Shown here in pieces: positions 1-9,745 of a stretch of 64,000 nt of DNA. Within the stretch, counting starts at the first letter, position 1, and each line of letters opens with the position of its first letter. Origin of the DNA: Paracoccus onubensis (lineage in GTDB: Bacteria > Pseudomonadota > Alphaproteobacteria > Rhodobacterales > Rhodobacteraceae); contig NZ_QZCG01000001.1 of the NCBI RefSeq assembly GCF_003591515.1, positions 372,001 to 436,000 on the forward strand. Reading direction: 5' to 3'. The translations under genes and the position numbers were made by a program. Under the pieces are notes generated by a model. It saw nothing but the letters and a program-made list of their open reading frames with translations, ran no database searches and was not told the DNA's origin.

Positions 1-1
1 G

Positions 2-730
2 GATTCCCGGAATGCGGGCGGTTTCTGGAATGGGATCGGGCATGTCTTCGATTATCCGGCGGCTGTCCTGTCCGAGGCATGGGCGAAGCGTCAGGAACTG
101 CCCGGGCATTTGGTCAAATTCTTCCCGGCATTGGTGGAAACCATCAATATCGCTGCCATCTCGACGCTGATCGGATCGATCGGCGGGATGCTTTTCGCCT
201 TTCTGTCGGTGCGCGGGCTGGCCTGCTGGCCGCGGCTCGTGCCGCTGTTCCGTCGCCTGATGGATATCATGCGCGCCATTCCCGAGATCGTCGTTGCCCT
301 TGTCCTTATTTTCGTATTGGGGGGCGGGCCGGTGCCTGCCATGATCGCGATCACGCTGCATACCGTCGGCGCGCTTGGCAAACTGTTCTCGGAGGTGGCG
401 GAAAACGCCGATCCCAAGCCGATCGAGGGGCTGGCCTCGACCGGGGCAGGCTGGTCGCAACGGATGCTGCTGGGGGTGCTGCCCCAGGTCGCGCCGAATT
501 TCCTCAGCTATGCGCTGCTGCGCTTCGAGATCAATATCCGCGCTTCGGCAATCCTTGGCTTCGTGGGCGCGGGCGGAATCGGCTACGAACTGAAAAACGC
601 CATGTCATGGGGTCAGGGGAAATTCGACGACGCCGCGGCGATCTTCATCCTGCTCTTCGGCACCATCGTGCTGTTCGATCAGCTTTCCAGCAGCTATCGC
701 AACCGTCTGGTCAAGGGGGACTGGCAATGA
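2..730 (+). CDS. phnE: Phosphonate-type ABC transporter permease PhnE (5' truncated by window)
   Basis: Inner-membrane permease of a phosphonate/phosphite-type ABC importer. The frame is open to the first bases of the window, so the N-terminus lies outside; 242 codons remain before the stop. The C-terminal half has a binding-protein-dependent permease domain with several hydrophobic segments. The cytoplasmic EAA-type loop (SEVAENADPKPIEGLASTGA) that contacts the ATPase is clear, followed by the GFVGAGGIGYEL stretch typical of PhnE. An internal TTG near 110 is not needed as a start. The stop overlaps the next ATG (ATGA), showing translational coupling to a second permease. The ATPase and binding protein presumably lie upstream. 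Confidence 0.9.
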   Translation, partial: DSRNAGGFWNGIGHVFDYPAAVLSEAWAKRQELPGHLVKFFPALVETINIAAISTLIGSIGGMLFAFLSVRGLACWPRLVPLFRRLMDIMRAIPEIVVALVLIFVLGGGPVPAMIAITLHTVGALGKLFSEVAENADPKPIEGLASTGAGWSQRMLLGVLPQVAPNFLSYALLRFEINIRASAILGFVGAGGIGYELKNAMSWGQGKFDDAAAIFILLFGTIVLFDQLSSSYRNRLVKGDWQ

Positions 731-2046
731 CCGCCGCCACGCTGGCCATGATGAAGGACGCGGCAACGACCCGTCTCGCCCGCAAAAGAATGGCGGCTTA
801 CACGGTCGTTGTACTGATCGGGCTGTATCTGGCCTATGTCTTCTTCGCCTTCGACATTCCCGGTCTGGCGCAACGCGCAAGGATGGATAACGCGGTCACA
901 TTGTTGTCGGACAGCTGGTCCTACAAGACGCATGTGACCCGCGATCATCGCAGCGGCACGATCTCTTACGCCATCGAGGGGCAGCGGAAGGGGGCCTATC
1001 CCGAAGGCGAGCGACCCGAATGGGTCAGCGGCAATGACGACGCGGTGAGCGTCGAGCTGAAAAACGGCCATTCGCTGCGGCTGCTGCCGGGCAATGTCAC
1101 GGAATATCACTATCCGGGAACCGATCCCGTCACCATCCGGCTGATGGATGATGAGTTGGTCGCGGATGTGATCGGACCCGCGCCCGACTGGATCACGCTG
1201 AATCCGCGCCGCGTGGGCATCACGACCGAGGGCGGGCGGGTGACCATAACCCGCTCGAAAACCGAGATTTTCCGATATTTTCCAGGATGGGAGCTGTTCT
1301 TCTTCACGCTGGACAGCCCCTATCACGGCCACGGTCTGCTTGATATCCTGTTCGGGGAACGTATCGACCCGGACCGCCCGAATATCACCGGGGCCTGGCA
1401 TGATTTCTGGTATAATCCGATGTGGCTGCACGCCAAGGTCGCATGGGCGATCTTCGAGACCATGCTGATGGCGTTTCTGGGCACGTTCGGCGCGGCCATC
1501 ATCGCGCTGCCGCTGGCGTTTCTCGCGGCAAAGCGGTTCGCGCCGCTGATGGCGGTCCGTTTCGGGATGCGGCGGATTTTCGATTTCATCCGGGGCGTCG
1601 ACGGGCTGATCTGGACGGTGGTGCTGTCGCGGGCCTTCGGCCCGGGGCCGATGACCGGGGCTCTGGCGATCCTGCTGACCGATACCGGCACATTCGGCAA
1701 GACCTTCTCGGAGGCGCTTGAAAATGTCGATGACAAGCAGATCGAGGGCATTGCCTCGACCGGCGCGAACCCGGCGCAGCGCTATCGGTTCGGTGTTCTG
1801 CCGCAGGTGACGCCGGTCCTGCTCAGTCAGGTGCTGTATCTGTTCGAATCGAATACCCGCAGCGCGACCATCATCGGCGCGATCACCGGCGGTGGCATCG
1901 GGTTGCTGCTGACACAGGCGCTTCAGACCCAGCAGGACTGGGAGGAGGTCAGCTATTACATCGTGCTGGTGGTGCTGATGGTGATGGCGATGGACTGGTT
2001 CTCGGGCTGGCTGCGTGCCCGGCTGATCGGCGGAAAAAGCGACTGA
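727..2046 (+). CDS. phnE: Phosphonate-type ABC transporter permease PhnE, long form
   Basis: Second permease of the phosphonate-type importer, 439 aa. One transmembrane helix lies near residues 22-42. It is followed by roughly 190 residues of mainly polar sequence and then the permease core from about residue 245, with the EAA loop (SEALENVDDKQIEGIASTGA) and an AITGGGIGLLL stretch. The polar insert makes it much longer than the roughly 260-aa single-domain PhnE. The ATG at 727 overlaps the preceding TGA and is the supported start; the same frame is open further upstream but that part is the shadow of the first permease. Heterodimeric pairing of the two permeases is inferred from their coupling. 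Confidence 0.9.
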   Translation: MTAATLAMMKDAATTRLARKRMAAYTVVVLIGLYLAYVFFAFDIPGLAQRARMDNAVTLLSDSWSYKTHVTRDHRSGTISYAIEGQRKGAYPEGERPEWVSGNDDAVSVELKNGHSLRLLPGNVTEYHYPGTDPVTIRLMDDELVADVIGPAPDWITLNPRRVGITTEGGRVTITRSKTEIFRYFPGWELFFFTLDSPYHGHGLLDILFGERIDPDRPNITGAWHDFWYNPMWLHAKVAWAIFETMLMAFLGTFGAAIIALPLAFLAAKRFAPLMAVRFGMRRIFDFIRGVDGLIWTVVLSRAFGPGPMTGALAILLTDTGTFGKTFSEALENVDDKQIEGIASTGANPAQRYRFGVLPQVTPVLLSQVLYLFESNTRSATIIGAITGGGIGLLLTQALQTQQDWEEVSYYIVLVVLMVMAMDWFSGWLRARLIGGKSD

Positions 2047-2150
2047 TCCGTCGCGGACCTGACGCCGTCCTGCATGGCAATAGCATTTCCAGCCGGGACA
2101 AGACCGCCCCTGAAGCGTGCTGTGCTGGGTCGGAAACGCTGGTTCTTTGC

Positions 2151-2250
2151 ATGCTGCGATGGCCGGGGGCGCTGCCCCATTGCGGGCAGTCTCTTGGACC
2201 AGTGGCGCGACCCGCGGGCGACCCCCGAGGTATTTGGACAAAGAAGAAGG
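2151..2250 (-). repeat. Dispersed CTTCTTTGTCCAAATACC repeat, copy A
   Basis: Read on the - strand this begins CTTCTTCTTTGTCCAAATACC, followed by G-rich sequence and a GGCAGCGCCCCCGGCC segment. It follows the pyrG stop codon in the direction of pyrG transcription. Related copies occur near 6193, 7284, 15971, 37173 and 40811. The G/C-rich arms could form a terminator-like hairpin. Confidence 0.7.
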
Positions 2251-2279
2251 GCAGGGGCTTCGATCCGGCGCGATCGGCC

Positions 2280-3923
2280 CTAGACCAGCCTCCCCTCATC
2301 CATCGCGGCGCGGACGAACCCTGCGAATAGCGGTGCGGGCTCGAAGGGCTTGGACTTCAGTTCCGGATGCGATTGCACGCCGATGAACCAGGGGTGATCG
2401 GGATATTCGATCGCTTCCGGCAGTTTGCCATCGGGTGACATGCCCGAAAAGACCAGCCCGACCTTTTCCAGCGCATCCCGATAGCTCGCATCGACCTCGT
2501 AGCGGTGACGATGACGATCCTCGATTTCCAACGCGCCGTCATAGACCTCGGAAACCTTCGAGCCGGGGGTCAGCACGGCGGTATAGGCGCCCAGGCGCAT
2601 GGTGCCGCCCTTGTCGTCGGTCAGCTTGCGCTGCACCTTGTAATTGCCCTGTACCCATTCCTTCAGGTGATAGACAACCGGGGTGAATCGGGTCTCGCCC
2701 GCCTCGTGATCGAATTCCTCGGACCCCGCGCCGGGCATTCCGGCAAGGTTCCGGGCCGCTTCGATCACTGCCATCTGCATGCCCAGACAGATACCCAGAT
2801 AAGGCACTTTCTTTTCGCGGGCATAGCGGGCCGCGGCGATCATGCCTTCGGTCCCGCGCTCGCCGAAACCGCCCGGCACGACGATGCCGTGATAGCCGTC
2901 CAGCAGCGTGACGCCATCGCCTTCCAGCTTCTCGCTGTCGACCCAGTCGGCCTGAACGCGGACCCGGTTCGCCATGCCGCCATGGGTCAATGCCTCGGCA
3001 ATGGATTTATAGGCGTCTTCAAGCTGCGTATATTTGCCCACCACGGCGATGCGGACCTGACCCTCGGCATGCTCCAGCCGGTCCATCACATCTTCCCATC
3101 GGGCCAGATCGGGGCGCGGCGCCGGGCTGATCTGGAAGGCGTCCAGAACGGCGCGGTCAAGGCCGGCACGGTGATAGGCCAGCGGCGCGTCATAGATCGA
3201 ACTGAGATCATAGGCGGGTATGACCGCATCCGGCCGGACATTACAGAACAGCGCAATCTTGGCGCGTTCCTTTTCGGGAATGGGCTGTTCCGAGCGGCAG
3301 ACCAGCACATCCGGCGCGATGCCGATCGAGCGAAGTTCCTTGACGCTGTGCTGGGTGGGCTTGGTCTTCAACTCACCCGAGGCCGCAAGCCATGGCAGCA
3401 GCGTCAGATGCATGAAGATGCACTGCCCGCGCGGCCGGTCCTGACTGAACTGGCGGATGGCCTCGAAGAAGGGCAGGCCCTCGATATCGCCGACAGTGCC
3501 GCCGATCTCGCACAGCATGAAATCGACCTCATCTTCGCCTATGGCAAGGAAATCCTTGATTTCATTGGTGACATGGGGGATGACCTGGATGGTTTTTCCC
3601 AGATATTCGCCTCGGCGCTCTTTCTCCAGCACGTTGGAATAGATGCGGCCCGAACTGACGGAATCGGTGCGCCGCGCGGAAACGCCGGTGAATCGCTCGT
3701 AATGGCCAAGATCCAGATCCGTCTCTGCGCCGTCATCGGTGACGAAGACCTCGCCATGCTCGAACGGTGACATGGTGCCGGGATCGACATTCAGATAGGG
3801 GTCCAGCTTGCGCAGCCTGACGGTGAAGCCGCGCGCCTGCAAAAGCGCGCCAAGCGCCGCGGATGCCAGACCTTTCCCAAGAGACGAAACCACGCCGCCA
3901 GTAATAAAAATATAACGCGCCAT
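2280..3923 (-). CDS. pyrG: CTP synthase
   Basis: Converts UTP, ATP and glutamine to CTP in the cytoplasm; last step of de novo pyrimidine nucleotide synthesis. At 547 aa it is the usual length. The N-terminal amidoligase domain opens with [16 protein letters not shown] (nucleotide-binding loop) and continues with [20 protein letters not shown]. The C-terminal class I glutamine amidotransferase domain has the nucleophile in YLGICLGMQ and the His/Glu pair in [10 protein letters not shown]. The ATG has a G-rich stretch just upstream as ribosome binding site. The leader carries a 9-bp inverted repeat listed separately. secG lies upstream on the same strand, separated by about 150 bp, and a dispersed repeat follows the stop. 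Confidence 0.98.
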   Translation of the reverse strand: MARYIFITGGVVSSLGKGLASAALGALLQARGFTVRLRKLDPYLNVDPGTMSPFEHGEVFVTDDGAETDLDLGHYERFTGVSARRTDSVSSGRIYSNVLEKERRGEYLGKTIQVIPHVTNEIKDFLAIGEDEVDFMLCEIGGTVGDIEGLPFFEAIRQFSQDRPRGQCIFMHLTLLPWLAASGELKTKPTQHSVKELRSIGIAPDVLVCRSEQPIPEKERAKIALFCNVRPDAVIPAYDLSSIYDAPLAYHRAGLDRAVLDAFQISPAPRPDLARWEDVMDRLEHAEGQVRIAVVGKYTQLEDAYKSIAEALTHGGMANRVRVQADWVDSEKLEGDGVTLLDGYHGIVVPGGFGERGTEGMIAAARYAREKKVPYLGICLGMQMAVIEAARNLAGMPGAGSEEFDHEAGETRFTPVVYHLKEWVQGNYKVQRKLTDDKGGTMRLGAYTAVLTPGSKVSEVYDGALEIEDRHRHRYEVDASYRDALEKVGLVFSGMSPDGKLPEAIEYPDHPWFIGVQSHPELKSKPFEPAPLFAGFVRAAMDEGRLV

Positions 3924-3929
3924 GGAGCC

Positions 3930-4020
3930 CCCGTGATGATAAAATTCAGCGATTTTGCGGGCCGTGGAACAGCCTGCATCACGGGACTTAAGTTATAACC
4001 GATTCGTCCCGTGGCCGCAA
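3930..4020 (-). promoter_or_regulatory. Candidate pyrG promoter and leader hairpin
   Basis: On the - strand TTGCGG (4020-4015) is 17 bp from TATAAC (3997-3992). Just downstream, CCCGTGATG (3985-3977) and CATCACGGG (3938-3930) form a perfect 9-bp inverted repeat whose second arm runs into the G-rich ribosome binding site before the pyrG ATG. It could hide the site in a hairpin. The promoter assignment is by eye. Confidence 0.4.
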
Positions 4021-4075
4021 TGGACCGCAAGTTGATGTGGGGAAAATTACTTGTCCCCCTATGTCTTGTATGTCG

Positions 4076-4666
4076 TTAATTCGCCGGCTGTTGCTGTTCC
4101 GACGCAGCGGGTTCACCGCTTTCCGTGCCTGCTTCGGGGGCGGCTTCCGGTGCAGCGCTTTCTGCTGCGGGGGGCGCTTCCACTTCGCTTGCTGCAGAGG
4201 CTTCCACATCTGCGGCCGGAGCTTCGGGCGCTGCTGCTTCGGGTGCTGCGGCGTCCGGCGCTGCCTGGCCATCATCCGCTGCCGGCGCGGTGCTGCTGCC
4301 TGCTGGCGCATCGGGTGCCGGAGGCGTCAACGGGTCGCCGCCGGTCGAGGGCGGAGGCGTGTATTCCGGCAATGCGGGCACGGTCGAACCCTGCCGCGAT
4401 TCGGGAACGCCGATCTGATCCATGATCGAATTGTTCGAAACGCTCCGCGCCGCGATGATCGTCAGGCCGATCGAGGTCGCGAACAGGGCAATGCCCAACG
4501 CCCAGGTGAATCGCGTCATCCAGTTCGCGGCCTGGCGTCCCGACATCACGCCGCCACCGCCGCCGCTGCCCATTCCAAGCCCGCCCCCTTCGGAGCGTTG
4601 CAGCAGCACGACCCCGGTCAGCAGGACTGCCAGGATGAGGTGAACGGTCAGCACGACGTTTTCCAC
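4076..4666 (-). CDS. secG: Preprotein translocase subunit SecG with long Ala/Pro/Glu-rich tail
   Basis: Small subunit of the SecYEG protein-export channel in the inner membrane. The N-terminal part is classic SecG: a first helix (VVLTVHLILAVLLTGVVLLQ), the conserved glycine-rich loop with GGGLGMGSGGGG, and a second helix near residues 52-72. After that come about 115 residues dominated by Ala, Pro and Glu (many EAAAPEAP-like units), which should be disordered. Tails like this are common in alphaproteobacterial SecG, which otherwise is about 80 aa. The gene is upstream of pyrG on the same strand. Confidence 0.93.
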   Translation of the reverse strand: MENVVLTVHLILAVLLTGVVLLQRSEGGGLGMGSGGGGGVMSGRQAANWMTRFTWALGIALFATSIGLTIIAARSVSNNSIMDQIGVPESRQGSTVPALPEYTPPPSTGGDPLTPPAPDAPAGSSTAPAADDGQAAPDAAAPEAAAPEAPAADVEASAASEVEAPPAAESAAPEAAPEAGTESGEPAASEQQQPAN

Positions 4667-4737
4667 AGAATTCGGCCTTTCATTTGCGGACGGGCCTATC
4701 TAGTCATCCATGCAGATGAAGGCAAGCGGAGTGTCTC

Positions 4738-6183
4738 ATGCCCGCCACAAAACCCCGCGCGGTGATGATTCAGGGCACCGGCTCGAATATCGGCAAGTCG
4801 CTTCTGGTCGCGGGCCTGTGCCGTGCGGCGCTGCGGCGGGGGCTGAAGGTTGCGCCATTCAAGCCGCAGAACATGTCGAACAACGCCGCCGTCACCGTGG
4901 ACGGGGGCGAGATCGGCCGTGCGCAGGCCTTGCAGGCCCGGGCCAGCGGGCTGGAGCCGGTCACCGACATGAACCCGGTGCTGCTGAAGCCCGAGACCGA
5001 TACCGGCGCGCAGGTGATCCTGCATGGCCGCGCGGTCGCAAGAGCCGAGGCGCGGGATTACGCGGCGCTGAAACCCCGTCTGATACAGGGCGTGCTGGAC
5101 AGTTTTGCCCGTTTGCGCGCCGCATATGATCTTGTGATCGTCGAAGGAGCGGGCAGCCCGGCCGAGATCAACCTGCGCCCCCGCGATATCGCCAATATGG
5201 GATTCGCGCGGGCGGCGGGCGTGCCGGTGGTGCTGGCCGGGGATATCGACCGGGGCGGGGTGATCGCGCAGATCGTGGGCACGCAGGCGGTGATCGATCC
5301 GGCGGATGCCGCTCTGATCCGCGGTTTCATCATCAACAAGTTCCGCGGCGATCCGCGCCTGTTCGACGATGGCTATCGCGAGATCGAGCGCCGCACCGGC
5401 TGGCCCGGTTTCGGGGTGCTGCCCTGGTTCGCAGAGGCGCATCGCCTGCCTGCCGAAGATGCCGTCGATCTGCGGGCATCAGGCGGCAAGGGGCTGCATG
5501 TGGTCTGCCTCACCCTTTCGCGTATCGCGAATTTCGACGATCTCGACCCGCTGGCGGCGGAACCGGGAATCCGGCTGACCATGCTGGGACCGGGCCGGGC
5601 GATTCCCGGGGATGCCGGTCTGGTGATCCTGCCGGGCACGAAAACCACGCTTGGCGATCTGGCATTCCTGCGCGCTCAGGGCTGGGACACCGACCTTGCC
5701 GCCCATGTCCGGCGCGGCGGGCATGTGCTTGGCATCTGCGGCGGCTATCAGATGCTGGGCCGGGTCATCCGCGATCCCGGCGGCTCCGACGGGATCACGG
5801 GCGAGGTCGAGGGTCTGGGCCTTCTGGACGTCGAGACCACCATGTCCGCCGCCAAGCGCACGGTCCGGGTCACAGGCACGGCGCTTGGCCAGCCGGTGGC
5901 CGGATATGAGATTCATATGGGCCGGAGCTCCGGCCCAGACTGCGCGCGCCCCTTCGCGCAGATCCCGGGCCCGGACGGCGCGATCAGCCGCGACGGAAGG
6001 ATCCTGGGCAGCTATCTGCACGGGCTCTTTGCCGATGACCGGTTTCGTGCCGGTTTTCTTGCGCGTCTTGGCGTGACCTCGCAGCCCGGATACGAGGCTG
6101 GTGTGGAAGAAACGTTGGACGATCTCGCGCGGCATCTCGAAGCGCATCTGGATGTCTCGGCGATTCTGGCGCTTGCGCTTTGA
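4738..6183 (+). CDS. cobQ: Adenosylcobyric acid (cobyric acid) synthase
   Basis: Amidates four side chains of adenosylcobyrinic acid a,c-diamide with glutamine and ATP, a late corrin step in cobalamin synthesis; cytoplasmic. Length 481 aa. The N-terminal dethiobiotin-synthetase-like domain has GTGSNIGKS at residues 13-21 and then [11 protein letters not shown]. The C-terminal glutamine amidotransferase domain has the nucleophile Cys334 in [11 protein letters not shown] and a His at about 428 in GSYLHGLF. No other cob genes adjoin it and no cobalamin riboswitch is visible in the short gap before it, so here it appears as an isolated pathway gene. A dispersed repeat follows its stop. Confidence 0.97.
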   Translation: MPATKPRAVMIQGTGSNIGKSLLVAGLCRAALRRGLKVAPFKPQNMSNNAAVTVDGGEIGRAQALQARASGLEPVTDMNPVLLKPETDTGAQVILHGRAVARAEARDYAALKPRLIQGVLDSFARLRAAYDLVIVEGAGSPAEINLRPRDIANMGFARAAGVPVVLAGDIDRGGVIAQIVGTQAVIDPADAALIRGFIINKFRGDPRLFDDGYREIERRTGWPGFGVLPWFAEAHRLPAEDAVDLRASGGKGLHVVCLTLSRIANFDDLDPLAAEPGIRLTMLGPGRAIPGDAGLVILPGTKTTLGDLAFLRAQGWDTDLAAHVRRGGHVLGICGGYQMLGRVIRDPGGSDGITGEVEGLGLLDVETTMSAAKRTVRVTGTALGQPVAGYEIHMGRSSGPDCARPFAQIPGPDGAISRDGRILGSYLHGLFADDRFRAGFLARLGVTSQPGYEAGVEETLDDLARHLEAHLDVSAILALAL

Positions 6184-6192
6184 AACCTCTTC

Positions 6193-6256
6193 TTTCTTCT
6201 TTGTCCAAATACCTTGGGGGTCCGGGGGCAACGCCCCCGGCATTCGCGGGACGCAA
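6193..6256 (+). repeat. Dispersed CTTCTTTGTCCAAATACC repeat, copy B
   Basis: This copy lies 9 bases past the cobQ stop and reads TTCTTCTTTGTCCAAATACC, then GGGGGTCCGGGGGC / GCCCCCGG, then CGCGGGACGCAA. The CCGGGGGC-AAC-GCCCCCGG arms form a strong hairpin, so it may act as a transcription end for cobQ. It is the best-preserved copy in this window together with copy E. Confidence 0.75.
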
Positions 6257-6322
6257 CGAATATTTCGCCGGCGGATTTGCACAGTCTCTTGTCTGGACGA
6301 CGGATCGCGCTCAGGTTAGGGC

Positions 6323-7285
6323 ATGACCATGGAACAGACGAAACCGCCCCTGACGCTTTATCTGGCCGCCCCGCGGGGTTTCTGCGCGGGCGTGGACCGT
6401 GCCATCAAGATCGTGGAACTGGCGCTGCAGAAATGGGGCGCTCCGGTCTATGTGCGCCATGAGATCGTGCATAACAAATATGTCGTCGATTCCCTGCGTG
6501 AACAGGGCGCGGTCTTTGTCGAGGAACTGGATGAATGCCCCGATGACCGCCCGGTGATCTTCTCGGCCCATGGCGTGCCGAAATCCGTCCCGGCCACAGC
6601 GAAGCAACGCGAGATGGTGTTCGTCGACGCGACCTGTCCTCTGGTCAGCAAGGTCCATATGGAAGCGGCGCGTCACCATGCCGAGGGGTTGCAACTGGTC
6701 ATGATCGGTCACGCCGGCCATCCCGAGGTGCTGGGCACGATGGGACAACTGCCCGAGGGCGAGGTGATTCTTGTCGAGACGGTCGGGGATGTGGCGGATC
6801 TGACCCCGCGCGATCCCGGACGGCTGGCCTTCATCACCCAGACCACGCTTTCGGTCGATGACACCGCGCAGATCGTCGCCGCTCTGCAGGCGCGGTTCCC
6901 GGGGATCATCGGCCCTGCCCGGGAGGATATCTGCTATGCCACCACCAACCGTCAGGCGGCAGTCAAGGCGATCGCGCCGAAGATCGATGCGCTGCTGGTG
7001 ATCGGGGCACAGAATTCCAGCAATTCCAAGCGGCTGGTCGAGGTAGGGCGGGCCTCGGGCTGTGCGTATTCGCAGCTTGTGCTGCGGGCGGATCAGATCG
7101 ACTGGCGGGCGATCGACGGTGTGCGCCATGTCGGCGTGACAGCAGGCGCAAGCGCGCCCGAAGTGCTGATCGACGAGGTGATTGACGCTTTCCGGGCGCG
7201 TTATGATGTCGCTGTCGAAATCGTCGAGACCGCGCAGGAGAATATCGAATTCAAGGTGCCGCGGGTTCTGCGGGAAACGGCATAG
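6323..7285 (+). CDS. ispH: 4-hydroxy-3-methylbut-2-enyl diphosphate reductase
   Basis: Last enzyme of the MEP isoprenoid pathway: reduces HMBPP to IPP and DMAPP using a [4Fe-4S] cluster. At 320 aa it is full length. The three cluster cysteines are in place: Cys21 in [10 protein letters not shown], Cys105 in [11 protein letters not shown] and Cys204 in [19 protein letters not shown] and AGASAPE substrate-binding segments are also seen. Two in-frame starts (MTM) are six bases apart; the first is taken. No isoprenoid partner adjoins it. Confidence 0.97.
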   Translation: MTMEQTKPPLTLYLAAPRGFCAGVDRAIKIVELALQKWGAPVYVRHEIVHNKYVVDSLREQGAVFVEELDECPDDRPVIFSAHGVPKSVPATAKQREMVFVDATCPLVSKVHMEAARHHAEGLQLVMIGHAGHPEVLGTMGQLPEGEVILVETVGDVADLTPRDPGRLAFITQTTLSVDDTAQIVAALQARFPGIIGPAREDICYATTNRQAAVKAIAPKIDALLVIGAQNSSNSKRLVEVGRASGCAYSQLVLRADQIDWRAIDGVRHVGVTAGASAPEVLIDEVIDAFRARYDVAVEIVETAQENIEFKVPRVLRETA

Positions 7286-7351
7286 GGAGGGGCGCCGCCC
7301 CTCTTGGCCTGCGGCCAATTCACCCCGAGATATTTGGGCAAAGAAGAAGGT
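7284..7351 (-). repeat. Dispersed repeat, copy C, forming the leader of the GST gene
   Basis: This copy is inverted relative to copies B, D and E: on the - strand it reads CCTTCTTCTTTGCCCAAATATC. On the + strand its purine-rich end (AAAGAAGAAGG) lies only a few bases before the ATG at 7358, so the repeat itself seems to supply or border the ribosome binding site of the next gene. Confidence 0.6.
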
Positions 7352-7357
7352 AGGGAA

Positions 7358-7960
7358 ATGCGGCTTTATTCGATGCCTTCTTCGGGGAACAGCTACAAGA
7401 TCAGGCTTTTGCTGTCTCTGATCGGGCGGCGGGTCGAGGTGATCGATTGCGAGGACGGATCCGTGGCGTTGGCGCAGGCCAGGGCCGGGGGTGCTCTTCC
7501 CTTCGGCAAGGTGCCGGTGCTGGAACTGGATGACGGGCGCAAGCTGGCCGAATCCGGTGCGATCCTGTGGTATCTGGGGGAGGGGACGGATTTCGTGCCC
7601 GGTGATCCGGCTCTGCGGGCGCAGATGCTGGGCTGGATGTTCTGGGAGCAATATAATCATGAGCCGGTCATTGCGGTGCGCCAGGCGCTTCTGAACTATC
7701 CGCACCGTGCCGCAGAGGCGACGCCCGCGAGGCTGGATGATCTGCTGCACCGGGGTCATGCGCTGCTGCAGGTCATGGAAGAGCATCTGGCCGGGGATGA
7801 CTGGCTGACGGGCGGGCCGAGTCTGGCGGATATCTGTCTTTACGCCTATACCCATTCCGCCGGAACACGCGGCGGTTTCGGGATGGAGCGGTTCCCGGCA
7901 ATCGGCGCATGGCTGCGCAGGATCGAAGCGCTGCCCGGGTATAAGGAGCTGAGCGAATGA
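7358..7960 (+). CDS. Glutathione S-transferase family protein
   Basis: Predicted soluble GST-fold protein of 200 aa; the substrate is unknown. The N-terminal thioredoxin-like domain starts [22 protein letters not shown] and has the cis-proline segment [10 protein letters not shown] followed by ESGAILWYL, the glutathione-binding ES pair. The C-terminal all-helical domain contains [17 protein letters not shown], a typical GST C-terminal motif. The ATG at 7358 is chosen because it begins the conserved fold and has GGTAGGGAA before it; the frame is open 54 bases further upstream within a repeat. The stop overlaps the next gene (ATGA). Confidence 0.88.
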   Translation: MRLYSMPSSGNSYKIRLLLSLIGRRVEVIDCEDGSVALAQARAGGALPFGKVPVLELDDGRKLAESGAILWYLGEGTDFVPGDPALRAQMLGWMFWEQYNHEPVIAVRQALLNYPHRAAEATPARLDDLLHRGHALLQVMEEHLAGDDWLTGGPSLADICLYAYTHSAGTRGGFGMERFPAIGAWLRRIEALPGYKELSE

Positions 7961-8559
7961 GTTTCGAATATCTGCTGACGGCGTTCATCGTCTGCGCCGT
8001 GCCGGGGCTTGGGGTGATCTATACGCTGTCCTCGACGCTGGGCGGGGGGATGCGTGCGGGGCTTTGGGCCGCGCTTGGCTGCACCATTGCGACCGTCATT
8101 CACATGCTGGTGGCCATGGCCGGGCTGGCGGCATTGCTGCATGCCAGTGCCGTGCTGTTCCAAGCGGTGAAATTCGCGGGTGTCGCCTATCTGCTCTGGA
8201 TGGCATGGGGCGCATTGAAGGGCGAAGGGGGCTTGCGGTTCCATGCGGCGGCGCAGGTTCCTCCGCGACAGCTGATCTGGCGCGGGATCGTGCTGAACCT
8301 GCTGAATCCCAAGCTGCCGATGTTCTTCATGGCGTTTCTGCCGCAATTCCTGCCCGCCAATGCCGGGATCGGCGCGCTGTTCGAACTGGGCCTGGGATTT
8401 ACCGGAATGACCTTTGGCGTCTTCGTGCTTTATGCTGCCCTTGCCGCGAGTGGCCGGGATGCGGTGCTGGCCTCGGAATCCGCGATGCGGTGGCTGCGGC
8501 GGGTCTTCGCGGCGTCATTCGCTTTGCTGGGGCTGAAACTGGCGGTGAGCCGGGCGTGA
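7957..8559 (+). CDS. LysE/RhtB-family amino-acid exporter
   Basis: Predicted inner-membrane exporter of amino acids or related metabolites, 200 aa with five to six hydrophobic segments. Family signs are the early [22 protein letters not shown] segment, a [14 protein letters not shown] helix, and [18 protein letters not shown], which is diagnostic for LysE/RhtB. The substrate cannot be told. It is coupled by ATGA to the GST gene before it and by GTGA to rnhA after it, so the three genes and the next one are probably read as one operon. Confidence 0.9.
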   Translation: MSFEYLLTAFIVCAVPGLGVIYTLSSTLGGGMRAGLWAALGCTIATVIHMLVAMAGLAALLHASAVLFQAVKFAGVAYLLWMAWGALKGEGGLRFHAAAQVPPRQLIWRGIVLNLLNPKLPMFFMAFLPQFLPANAGIGALFELGLGFTGMTFGVFVLYAALAASGRDAVLASESAMRWLRRVFAASFALLGLKLAVSRA

Positions 8560-9005
8560 CGACACTTTTCGCATGGACCGACGGGGCTTGCAGCGGCAAT
8601 CCCGGTCCCGGAGGCTGGGGCGTATTGTTGCGGGCGATGGAGGGCGACAGGATCGTCAAGCAGCGGGAATTGCAGGGCGGCGAGGCCGCGACCACCAATA
8701 ATCGCATGGAACTGATGGCGGCGATCTCGGCGCTTGAGGCGCTGACCCGGCCAAGCGAGATCACCGTGATCACCGACAGCGCCTATGTGAAGAACGGCGT
8801 CACCCAATGGTTGCATGGCTGGAAGCGGAATGGCTGGCGCACCGCGGGCAGGAAGCCGGTGAAGAACGAGGAATTGTGGCGGCGGCTGGACGAGGCGCAG
8901 GCGCGGCACCGGGTCGAGTGGCAATGGATCAAGGGCCATGCGGGCCATGCCGAGAACGAGCGCGCGGATGAGCTTGCCCGCGCCGGGATGGAGCCGTTCA
9001 AATGA
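8556..9005 (+). CDS. rnhA: Ribonuclease HI
   Basis: Cytoplasmic endonuclease that cuts RNA in RNA:DNA hybrids. The start is a GTG at 8556 overlapping the previous stop (GTGA), giving 149 aa, the usual size. All active-site residues are present: Asp9 in [16 protein letters not shown], Glu52 in NNRMELMAA, Asp74 in ITDSAYV, His128 in KGHAGH and Asp138 in NERADELA. The basic handle segment [20 protein letters not shown] is also there. A longer reading of this frame starting inside lysE is a shadow. Confidence 0.97.
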   Translation: MTTLFAWTDGACSGNPGPGGWGVLLRAMEGDRIVKQRELQGGEAATTNNRMELMAAISALEALTRPSEITVITDSAYVKNGVTQWLHGWKRNGWRTAGRKPVKNEELWRRLDEAQARHRVEWQWIKGHAGHAENERADELARAGMEPFK

Positions 9006-9640
9006 GTTTCGAGGCGCTGCTGGTGGCGCTGGATTACGGGGCGGTCCTGATATTCGCCCTGACCGGGGCGCTTGTCGCCAGCCGCGCGCAGCTTGATCCG
9101 GTGGGGTTCATCTTCATGGCGGCACTGACCGCGGTGGGCGGCGGTACTTTGCGGGATCTGATATTGGGGCGCGAGGCGGTGTTCTGGATCGAACATCCCT
9201 CTTATGTGCTGATGGCTGCTGCGGCTGCCCTGCTGGTATTCTGGACCGCGCATCTCATCGAAAGCCGTTATCGGCTGCTGGTCTGGCTGGACAGCGTCGC
9301 TTTGGCGGTCGCGGCTGCAGCCGGGGCGGGGGTGGCCATGGAAAGTGGCGCGGGCCCGGTGATCGTCGTGATCATGGGGATCGTGACCGGCACATTCGGC
9401 GGGCTGATGCGCGATGTCGTCGGGAACGAGGTTCCTCTGGTGCTGAAGCAGGGGCAGCTTTATCTGACTGCGGCTTTTGGTGGAACATTTACGGCTGCCT
9501 TGCTGAACTGGTTCGGGTTTCGGCAGGGCGAAGCTTTGATCGCCTGTGCGGCGGTGGTCTGGATTCTGCGCGCCGGCAGTCTGATATGGGGGTGGAAACT
9601 GCCCGTTTACCGGCCTCGCCCGCCAAGAGGGCCGGGTTGA
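9002..9640 (+). CDS. UPF0126 / trimeric intracellular cation channel (TRIC)-family membrane protein
   Basis: Predicted inner-membrane protein of 212 aa with six to seven hydrophobic segments made of two homologous halves. Each half carries the family signature: [13 protein letters not shown] near residue 47 and [16 protein letters not shown] near residue 132. Bacterial members are related to eukaryotic TRIC potassium channels and some are annotated as glycine transporters; the substrate here is unknown. The ATG at 9002 overlaps the last codons of rnhA, continuing the coupled operon from 7358. Confidence 0.88.
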   Translation: MSFEALLVALDYGAVLIFALTGALVASRAQLDPVGFIFMAALTAVGGGTLRDLILGREAVFWIEHPSYVLMAAAAALLVFWTAHLIESRYRLLVWLDSVALAVAAAAGAGVAMESGAGPVIVVIMGIVTGTFGGLMRDVVGNEVPLVLKQGQLYLTAAFGGTFTAALLNWFGFRQGEALIACAAVVWILRAGSLIWGWKLPVYRPRPPRGPG

Positions 9641-9660
9641 GTGATTGCCGGATCAACATT

Positions 9661-9679
9661 TTTTCACCCAAAGTGAAAA
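9661..9679. promoter_or_regulatory. Inverted repeat TTTTCAC-N5-GTGAAAA
   Basis: A perfect 7-bp inverted repeat lies in the 105-bp gap between the UPF0126 gene and the small exported protein that follows. It could be an operator for that gene or a weak stem-loop ending the upstream operon. The left arm is extended by more T residues and the right one by AT. Confidence 0.35.
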
Positions 9680-9745
9680 TGTGATGCAACCAAAAGGCGT
9701 GTTCGGGTAATGAATCTCCGGGAATATCCTGCAGGAGTGTTTGAC

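Noticed and set aside
79..2046. A 655-codon + frame that extends the second PhnE permease 216 codons upstream
   Set aside because: The upstream part is another frame of the first permease; the ATG at 727 overlaps the first permease stop and begins the conserved protein.
694..2241. A 515-codon - strand ORF across the permease genes
   Set aside because: Antisense of well-recognised permease genes; composition rich in Arg, His and Gln and without any motif.
2505..3770. A 421-codon + strand ORF opposite pyrG
   Set aside because: Mirror frame of a conserved G/C-rich gene; no ribosome binding site or family likeness.
4667..4737. Cobalamin riboswitch before cobQ
   Set aside because: The gap is only about 70 bp and has no B12-box sequence; cobQ is a biosynthetic gene standing alone.
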